DNA from: Humimonas sp964465015
GTDB lineage: Bacteria > Gemmatimonadota > Gemmatimonadetes > Palauibacterales > Palauibacteraceae
NCBI GenBank assembly: GCA_964465015.1
Contig: CAYXHP010000080.1
Location: 1 to 64,000 of the forward strand
DNA length: 64,000 nucleotides
Reading direction: 5' to 3'
Below the pieces are notes generated by a model. That model ran no database searches and had not been told where the DNA came from. It was given only the letters and a program-made list of their open reading frames with translations. The first letter of the stretch is position 1. Each line of letters starts with the position of its first letter. Below are positions 59,024 to 64,000 of the stretch, piece after piece. A program made the position numbers and the translations under genes.

Positions 59024-59308
59024 ATGGCGGAGCTGACGGTCACGGTCCAGGGGACCCCCAACCCCAATGCGGCCAAGTTCACGCTGAACCGTCCGCTCCC
59101 GAGCGAGGAGAGTCGATCCTACTTCGACGCCGGCGACGCCGAGGGGGACGCGCTGGCCGTTCGGTTGTTCGACGTGGAGGGGGTCCGGGCGCTGTTCATG
59201 GTCGACAACTTCATCACCGTGACCAAGCTGGACGAGGCAAGCTGGGACGACCTCGTCCCGCCCATCCGGAGCGCCATCCAGGAGATCCTCTCGGGCGACG
59301 AGGTCTGA
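59024..59308 (+). CDS. Scaffold protein Nfu/NifU N-terminal domain protein
   Basis: 94 residues; ATG 59024 preceded by AAAGGAG about 8 bp upstream. TPNPNAAKFTLNRPL is the Nfu_N signature, followed by LAVRLFDVEGVRALFMVDNFITVTKL. The cluster-carrying NifU C-terminal CxxC domain is absent, so this is a stand-alone Nfu_N protein that may help Fe-S transfer. It lies near the sufS/sufU run but on the other strand. A TACATT at 58910-58915 could be a -10 box. Confidence 0.85.
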   Translation: MAELTVTVQGTPNPNAAKFTLNRPLPSEESRSYFDAGDAEGDALAVRLFDVEGVRALFMVDNFITVTKLDEASWDDLVPPIRSAIQEILSGDEV

Positions 59309-59328
59309 GCGCCGCGGGCCTCGCCGCC

Positions 59329-60279
59329 TCATGCGGCACCCTCCGCCTCGAGCGCCGTGGGGACGCCGTCCCGGTAGCTCGGATACCGAAGCTCCACGCC
59401 CAGCTCCTCGCGGAGTCTGCGATTGGACACCCGGCGGCTCCCGAGCTTTCGGGCCAGGCGGTCGGGTCCGTAGGTGGCCCGGGCTTCCTGGAGTGACAGG
59501 GTGAGGAGCTCGAGCCCGCACAGCCGCGCGACCAGGCGGGCGAAGTCCGCCGACGGGTGCGGCTCGTCGTCGACCAGGTCGTACACCCTCCCGTTCTCCC
59601 CCCGGCGCCAGATGGCCACCAGCCCTTCCACCAGGTCGTCGACGTGGATGCGGTTGGCCCACGTCGCGTCGCCCTCGATCACCCGATAGCGGCCCGACCC
59701 GATCTGCTCGCGGAGGGTGCGGCCGGGGCCGTAGATGCCCGAGATCCGCGCGATCCGCGGCCGTGAGTCCAGGGTCCAGCCGGCGCGGAGGACCCGGCGC
59801 TCGGTGGCCAGGCGGGCCCGGCCGGCCGGCGAGTCGGGGCGGGGAAGGGTGCTCTCGTCCACGGTGTCGCCCCCGGCGTCGCCGTACACGGAAGTGCTGC
59901 TCGCGTACACGAACGCCTCCAGGGGGGCGCGGCCCAGGGCCCGCATCACCGCCTCGACCTCGGCCCCGGTGTCGGCTTCGTCGCGAACCGGGCCACCGTC
60001 CGCACCCGTCGACTTTCCCGGGCCGCCGGACTCCGCGGCTCGCTCCGTGTCACCCACCGGAGGTGCCAGGTAGAAGCACACGTCGGGTGATGTGCGACCC
60101 AGAGCGCGCGCCGCGCCGGGCCGGGTGAGGTCCAGCAGGAGGGGCTCGATGCCCGCAGCCTCCAGCTCCGCCCGGCGAGCCGGGTACCGGGTGGTTCCGA
60201 TCACCCGATTCTCGGCGGCGAGCCGACGACCCAGTCGCAGGCCCGTGTAGCCGCACCCGACGACGAGGACCTCAGCCAT
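59329..60279 (-). CDS. NAD-dependent epimerase/dehydratase-like protein (extended SDR, YeeZ-like)
   Basis: 316 residues. VLVVGCGYTGLRLGRRL is the NAD(P) Rossmann loop. FVYASSTSVYGDAGG has the Ser/Tyr region, and IARISGIYGPGRT and WANRIHVDDLVEGL are typical of the YeeZ-like atypical extended SDRs, which lack a clear YxxxK. A Gly-rich insertion (about residues 80-105) is disordered. The start ATG overlaps the stop of the nudix gene by 8 bp, so the two are coupled. The role is unknown. Confidence 0.83.
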   Translation of the reverse strand: MAEVLVVGCGYTGLRLGRRLAAENRVIGTTRYPARRAELEAAGIEPLLLDLTRPGAARALGRTSPDVCFYLAPPVGDTERAAESGGPGKSTGADGGPVRDEADTGAEVEAVMRALGRAPLEAFVYASSTSVYGDAGGDTVDESTLPRPDSPAGRARLATERRVLRAGWTLDSRPRIARISGIYGPGRTLREQIGSGRYRVIEGDATWANRIHVDDLVEGLVAIWRRGENGRVYDLVDDEPHPSADFARLVARLCGLELLTLSLQEARATYGPDRLARKLGSRRVSNRRLREELGVELRYPSYRDGVPTALEAEGAA

Positions 60280-60997
60280 CCCGGTGCCCTCGCGCGGCCC
60301 GGGCGCGCGTGTCCCCGATCCGATGCAGGAACTCCGCGACGATGCGGTAGGTGAGCCCCCAGATGATCCGCCCCTCGTAGTCTATGGCCGGGAACATCCG
60401 CACCGCCTCGGCCCGCTCCAGCCGCAGGGTGGTGCGCCGCTCGGGCGAGCGTAGCGCCCCGACCGGGACCCACACGTGCCCGGCCAGCTCCACGTTCTCC
60501 CGCACGTGCCCCGGACCCGGCGCCCAGGCCACGAACGGCGAGACGGCGATGGAGGGAAGCCGACGGCTTCGGGGGTGCACGTCGTCGAGGCGTCCGAGAA
60601 TGGCCGGCCGGTCCACCGCGAGGCCCGTCTCCTCGGCGAGCTCCCGGAGCGCGGTGGCCGCCAGGTCCCTGTCGGTAGCCTCGCTCCGTCCGCCGGGAAG
60701 CGCCATATGTCCGGACCACGGATCCCCGTCGATGTCGGCCCGCTGGACGAACAGGCCCTGCAGGCGGTCGATGGCCGCCGGTCCCTCCAGCCCCGACGCC
60801 GGCCCGGCGTCCCCCGCTGCCCCGGCGCTCTCGGTCGAACCGCCGGCGGGCCCGGGCAGCTCCCCGTCTTCCGGAGGCTGCCGGAGGAGGAGCAGCACGG
60901 CCGCGCTCGCCTCCGCGGCGCCGGGCTCGACGCGTCGCGGTGGACGGACGGCCAGTCGTCGCTTCAGCTCCGATCGCACCGCCTCGCCGGACGTCAC
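60272..60997 (-). CDS. Nudix hydrolase, CoA-pyrophosphatase-like
   Basis: 241 residues from GTG 60997, which overlaps the rsgA stop (GTGA). Nudix box GGRSEATDRDLAATALRE then LAEETGL carries the metal-binding Glu pair; the preceding MALPGGR and the LDDVHPRS region are typical of the NUDT7/CoAse subgroup, which hydrolyses CoA and derivatives. A Gly/Ala/Pro-rich insert lies around residues 45-75. The end overlaps the epimerase start by 8 bp. Confidence 0.87.
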   Translation of the reverse strand: MTSGEAVRSELKRRLAVRPPRRVEPGAAEASAAVLLLLRQPPEDGELPGPAGGSTESAGAAGDAGPASGLEGPAAIDRLQGLFVQRADIDGDPWSGHMALPGGRSEATDRDLAATALRELAEETGLAVDRPAILGRLDDVHPRSRRLPSIAVSPFVAWAPGPGHVRENVELAGHVWVPVGALRSPERRTTLRLERAEAVRMFPAIDYEGRIIWGLTYRIVAEFLHRIGDTRARAARGHRDG

Positions 60998-61950
60998 GCG
61001 CCTCCTCGTCCCGCCGCGCCGCCCTCCTCGACCTCGTCCAGGAGGGCGAGGTAGCTCCGGTAGCGGGAGTCCGGCAGGCGGCCAGCATCCACGGCGCGCC
61101 GAACGGCGCATTCCGGCTCGGCGCGATGCCGGCAGTCGCTGAAGCGACAATCCCCGGACAGGGCCCGGAGCTCGGGGAACGCCCGCGCGAGGGCGGCCGG
61201 GGCGACCGGTGGTAGCCCGGCGTACTGGAGGCCGGGGGTGTCCCCCAGGTAGCCGCCGCCCGGGAGCGAGAAGAGCCGAGCGGCCACGGTGGTGTGCCGG
61301 CCGCGACCGGTGCGCTCGCTCACCTGGCCCACCCGCAGGCCGGCCCGCGGGAGGAGGGCGTTGAGCAGGCTGGACTTGCCTGTGCCGGACGGACCCGCCA
61401 GCACGGTCACCGACCCGGTCAGGTCGCTGCGGAGCTCCTCCAGCCCCCGCCCCGAGCGCACGCTGGTGGGGAGGATGGGATAGCCGGCCCGACGGACCGG
61501 CTCGAAGGGTTCGAGCGCATCGCTCGTCGCGTCGACCAGGTCCATCTTGTTCACGACCACCAGGGCCTCGAGGTCGCTGAGCTCCGCGAGCACCAGGAGG
61601 CGGTCCAGCATGGAGGGATCGGGATCGGGGTCGGCGGCCGAGAACGCGAGCGCGACGCGGTCCAGGTTGGCCGCCAGGACCTGGATGCCGCGGCCATGCG
61701 ACGTGCGGCGCACGAGCCGGGTCCGCCGCGGACGGCGCTCGACGATCCGGGCACTTCCGTCCCCGAGTCGCTCGACCGTCACCCGGTCGCCCGTCACCAC
61801 CCTGTCGCGTGGTCCGCGGCGGAGCCGGCCGGCCAGGCTGCACTCGACCCGCTGAGTCTCGAGCTCGACCAGGTAGGTCCCGGCCAGCACCGCCAGCACG
61901 AGCCCCGCGTCGGGATCCGGGCCCTCCACCGGACCGTGGGCGTCACGCAC
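60994..61950 (-). CDS. rsgA: Ribosome small subunit-dependent GTPase RsgA
   Basis: 318 residues from GTG 61950; the exact start is uncertain. N-terminal OB fold (YLVELETQRVECSLAGRLRR), circularly permuted GTPase with NKMDLVD (G4) before GPSGTGKSSLLNALL (G1) and DTPGLQ (G3), and a C-terminal zinc domain (CRFSDCRHRAEPECAV). It helps 30S maturation. It begins 17 bp after sufU, overlaps the nudix gene, and is part of the minus-strand run. Confidence 0.92.
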   Translation of the reverse strand: MRDAHGPVEGPDPDAGLVLAVLAGTYLVELETQRVECSLAGRLRRGPRDRVVTGDRVTVERLGDGSARIVERRPRRTRLVRRTSHGRGIQVLAANLDRVALAFSAADPDPDPSMLDRLLVLAELSDLEALVVVNKMDLVDATSDALEPFEPVRRAGYPILPTSVRSGRGLEELRSDLTGSVTVLAGPSGTGKSSLLNALLPRAGLRVGQVSERTGRGRHTTVAARLFSLPGGGYLGDTPGLQYAGLPPVAPAALARAFPELRALSGDCRFSDCRHRAEPECAVRRAVDAGRLPDSRYRSYLALLDEVEEGGAAGRGGA

Positions 61951-61967
61951 GGCAGTCCGGGGAGCGG

Positions 61968-62546
61968 CTAGGCGCCGCCCGACGGCTCGCCGCCCGCCTG
62001 CGGACCCCCGCTCTTCGAGCCGCCGCCACCGGCCGCTTCGGCGCGGCCGCTCCCCCCACCCTTCCCGGAGCCGCTCCCTCCTCGCTCCAGGATCTCTTCC
62101 AGGCAGTTGAAGCCGAGCAACGCGCACTTGATCCGGACCGGGAACTTCGCCACGCCCGCCAGGGCCCGCAGGTCGCCCAGCTCCGGGTCGCGCGCCAGCG
62201 CCTTCTCGCCGTGCATGAGGCGCGTGAACCTGTGGGCCAGCTCGAGCGCCTCGTCCCGGCTCCGTCCCACGAGCGCTTTCGTCATCATCGACGCGGCCGC
62301 CTGGCTGATGGAGCAGCCGCGGCCCTCGAAGCGCGCCTCGTCGATCCGGTCGCCGGTGACGTGGAGCTGCAGCTCGATCACGTCGCCGCACAGCGGGTTG
62401 TTCATCGTGACCGACTCGGTGGCGTTCTCGAGCTTCCCCTTGTTCCTGGGCCTGCGATAGTGGTCCAGGATGAGCTCCTGGTACAGCGAGCTCAGGGACT
62501 CGGGGATGGTCCGGTCCAGGTGCTTCGGCGCATCGGAGTCACTCAT
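61968..62546 (-). CDS. sufU: Fe-S cluster assembly protein SufU
   Basis: 192 residues from ATG 62546. SufU core: LYQELILDHYRRPRNKGKLE, NPLCGD (Cys53, Asp55), GRGCSISQAAASMM (Cys78), and RIKCALLGFNCLEEIL (Cys141, plus Cys148). SufU of this type takes sulfur from SufS through a zinc-bound site. The C-terminus has an unusual Gly/Ser-rich tail (about residues 156-192). It is 26 bp downstream of sufS and 17 bp upstream of rsgA. Confidence 0.93.
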   Translation of the reverse strand: MSDSDAPKHLDRTIPESLSSLYQELILDHYRRPRNKGKLENATESVTMNNPLCGDVIELQLHVTGDRIDEARFEGRGCSISQAAASMMTKALVGRSRDEALELAHRFTRLMHGEKALARDPELGDLRALAGVAKFPVRIKCALLGFNCLEEILERGGSGSGKGGGSGRAEAAGGGGSKSGGPQAGGEPSGGA

Positions 62547-62572
62547 GGAGACAATCGTCCACGACGAGAGGA

Positions 62573-63844
62573 TCAGGCGCGAGGAGCCGCGCTCGGACCG
62601 CCGAACATCTCGGCGGCCAGGGCCAGTCCGTCGATGAGGGCGTCGATCTCCTCGCGGGTGTTGTAGAGGTACAGGCTCGCCCGGGCGGTGGCCGCCACGC
62701 CGAGGTGATCCATCAGCGGCTGGTTGCAGTGATGTCCGGCCCGGATCGCGATGCCCCGGTGGTCCAGGATCGTGGCCAGGTCGTGGGCGTGGATCTCGCC
62801 GTACTCGAACGAGAGGACGCCCGTGCGGCCGGTGCGCGGTCCGAACAGCCGCAGGCCCTCGATGGCCTCGAGTCGCTCGATCGCGTACGCGGTGAGGTCG
62901 GCCTCGTGGACGTGGATCCGCTCGAGGCCGATGTCGTCCAGGTACCGAATCGCCTCCCCGAGCCCCACCGCGCCGGCGATGTTGGGCGTGCCCGCCTCGA
63001 ACTTCTGCGGCACCTCCGCCCAGCTCGACCCGTCCAGGGTCACCGACGAGATCATCTCGCCTCCGCCCTGGTAGGGGGGCATCTCGGCCAGGATCTCCCC
63101 GTGGGCCCACAGGACGCCGATCCCCGTGGGACCGCACATCTTGTGGCCGCTGAACGCGTAGAAGTCGCACCCGAGCTCGCCCATGTCGAGGGCCATGTGA
63201 GGCGCGGCCTGGGCGCCGTCCACCAGGCAGAGCGCACCGGCCTCGTGGGCCAGCCGCGCGATGCGCTGCACCGGGTTCACGACGCCGAGCGTGTTGGAGA
63301 CGTGTGTGACGGCCACGAGTCGCGTCCGCGGACCGAGCAGGCGCTCCAGGTCCTCCATGTCCAGCTCACCGCCGGGCGTCACGTCCGCGAAGCGGAGCCT
63401 GGCGCCGGTGCGCTCTGCCAGAAGCTGCCACGGGACGAGGTTCGAGTGGTGCTCCATCTTCGTGAGGAGGATCTCTTCGTCCTTTTCCACCGAGAGCGGC
63501 CCCCACGCGGCCGCCACCAGGTTGATGGCCTCGGTGGTGCCACGCACGAACACGATCTCGGAGGGAGAGGCGGCGCCGATGTGAGAGGCGACCGTGGTCC
63601 GAGCCTCTTCGTAGGCGTCGGTGGCCCGGACGCTCAGGGCGTGGACGCCGCGGTGGACGTTGGCGTGGTCGTGGCGATAGTAGCGGGCGACCGCTTCGAT
63701 CACGCGCTCGGGCTTCTGGGAAGACGCGGCGCTGTCCAGATAGACGAGAGGCCGGCCGTGGACGCGCTGGTGCAGGATCGGGAAATCCTCCCGGATCCTG
63801 CCCACGTCCAGCGGGGCTCGGTTCGAGGCTACCTTCGTGGCCAT
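62573..63844 (-). CDS. sufS: Cysteine desulfurase SufS
   Basis: 423 residues from ATG 63844. Group II desulfurase: LVYLDSAASSQKP, FVRGTTEAINLVA, MEHHSNLVPWQ, FSGHKMCGPTGIG (PLP Lys235) and RAGHHCNQPL (active-site Cys373). It removes sulfur from cysteine and passes it to SufU. It starts 1 bp after the end of the upstream Rieske gene, in a suf operon whose sufB/C/D genes are presumably beyond the right edge. Confidence 0.95.
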   Translation of the reverse strand: MATKVASNRAPLDVGRIREDFPILHQRVHGRPLVYLDSAASSQKPERVIEAVARYYRHDHANVHRGVHALSVRATDAYEEARTTVASHIGAASPSEIVFVRGTTEAINLVAAAWGPLSVEKDEEILLTKMEHHSNLVPWQLLAERTGARLRFADVTPGGELDMEDLERLLGPRTRLVAVTHVSNTLGVVNPVQRIARLAHEAGALCLVDGAQAAPHMALDMGELGCDFYAFSGHKMCGPTGIGVLWAHGEILAEMPPYQGGGEMISSVTLDGSSWAEVPQKFEAGTPNIAGAVGLGEAIRYLDDIGLERIHVHEADLTAYAIERLEAIEGLRLFGPRTGRTGVLSFEYGEIHAHDLATILDHRGIAIRAGHHCNQPLMDHLGVAATARASLYLYNTREEIDALIDGLALAAEMFGGPSAAPRA

Positions 63845-63845
63845 C

Positions 63846-64000
63846 CTAGACGCGGACCTGGACCTCGCCGTTCTCGACGCGGCACTCGAACGTCTTCACC
63901 GGCTTGACGGCCGGCAGCGCCTTCGGGGCGCCGGTGGCAGGGTCGAAGCGGGCGCCGTGCAGCGCGCACTCGACCTGCCCGGCGACCATCTCGCCATCGG
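63846..64000 (-). CDS. Rieske-type ferredoxin, 3' end (partial)
   Basis: The last 51 codons, open at the right edge. VAGQVECALHGARFDPATGA holds the second Rieske Cys-x2-His (CALH) that ligates a [2Fe-2S] cluster, and the C-terminus KTFECRVENGEVQVRV is typical of small non-haem ferredoxins. Such a ferredoxin beside sufS/sufU is common in high-G+C suf operons. The first CxH pair lies outside the window. Stop codon at 63846-63848, 1 bp before sufS. Confidence 0.85.
   Translation of the reverse strand, partial: DGEMVAGQVECALHGARFDPATGAPKALPAVKPVKTFECRVENGEVQVRV

Noticed and set aside
1..64000. tRNA, rRNA, CRISPR array, insertion sequence or prophage
   Set aside because: I scanned for TPsiC-like GGTTCGAATCC arms, regularly spaced repeats, transposase motifs and phage structural genes and saw none; absence by eye is not proof for tRNA genes.

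Overview
The window is about 70% G+C and packed with genes on both strands, with short gaps and many start/stop overlaps. Its gene content suggests a free-living aerobic soil- or sediment-type bacterium, most likely Gemmatimonadota or a relative such as Acidobacteriota. The pointers are an ECF sigma factor coupled to a TPR-tailed Ser/Thr kinase, two long MacB/FtsX-type (ADOP) permeases, one of them behind a PadR gene, a large secreted BNR/VPS10-like propeller protein, an M16 protease, secreted amidohydrolase and isoaspartyl peptidase, a SufS/SufU/Rieske Fe-S locus and a long-form IspH. The phylum is inferred from gene content; no rRNA or tRNA gene was seen.

Layout. 1-654: 3' end of a molybdenum hydroxylase large subunit. 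700-3193: a somewhat more A/T-rich cassette of a Fic protein and a DUF4236 protein behind two identical-format palindromes. 3153-12351: methyltransferases, a truncated CPBP protease, a TolB/TPR membrane protein, the BNR propeller (with an unexpected CxxCH motif), and small membrane or lipoprotein genes. 12581-15930: sigma factor and kinase. 15985-24068: two ADOP permeases, one with its PadR gene and a probable operator, flanking a DNA glycosylase and small genes. 24281-34330: outer-membrane-type protein, M16 protease, an amidase reduced to its two ends, NmrA-like protein, a Cys/Met-metabolism PLP enzyme, VOC and ATP-grasp proteins. 34335-37813: a MurU-like nucleotidyltransferase next to an AmgK-like kinase fused to a RapZ C-terminal domain. 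37814-46051: secreted TPR protein, isoaspartyl peptidase, amine oxidase, amidohydrolase, aminotransferase, and an orphan FAD subunit of 4-hydroxybenzoyl-CoA-reductase type. 46056-56717: PAP2, MnSOD, phosphofructokinase, HAD, Lon, IspH, a DUF3566-like protein with GxGHxxx repeats, kynureninase-like enzyme, zinc ribbon. 56767-64000: SDR, class III aminotransferase, Nfu-N protein, then a minus-strand run Rieske-sufS-sufU-rsgA-nudix-epimerase.

How they fit together. The right end is Fe-S biogenesis (Rieske ferredoxin, SufS, SufU, a separate Nfu-N protein), and clients such as IspH and the HcrB-like subunit lie in the same window. The AmgK-RapZ/MurU pair is a probable peptidoglycan amino-sugar recycling module with a built-in sensor domain. 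Gene decay recurs: truncated CPBP, DUF3303 tail, amidase ends and a frameshifted small ORF. The less ordinary signals are the Fic cassette with its twin palindromes, the AmgK-RapZ fusion, the CxxCH in the BNR protein, and the HcrB-like subunit away from its usual partners.
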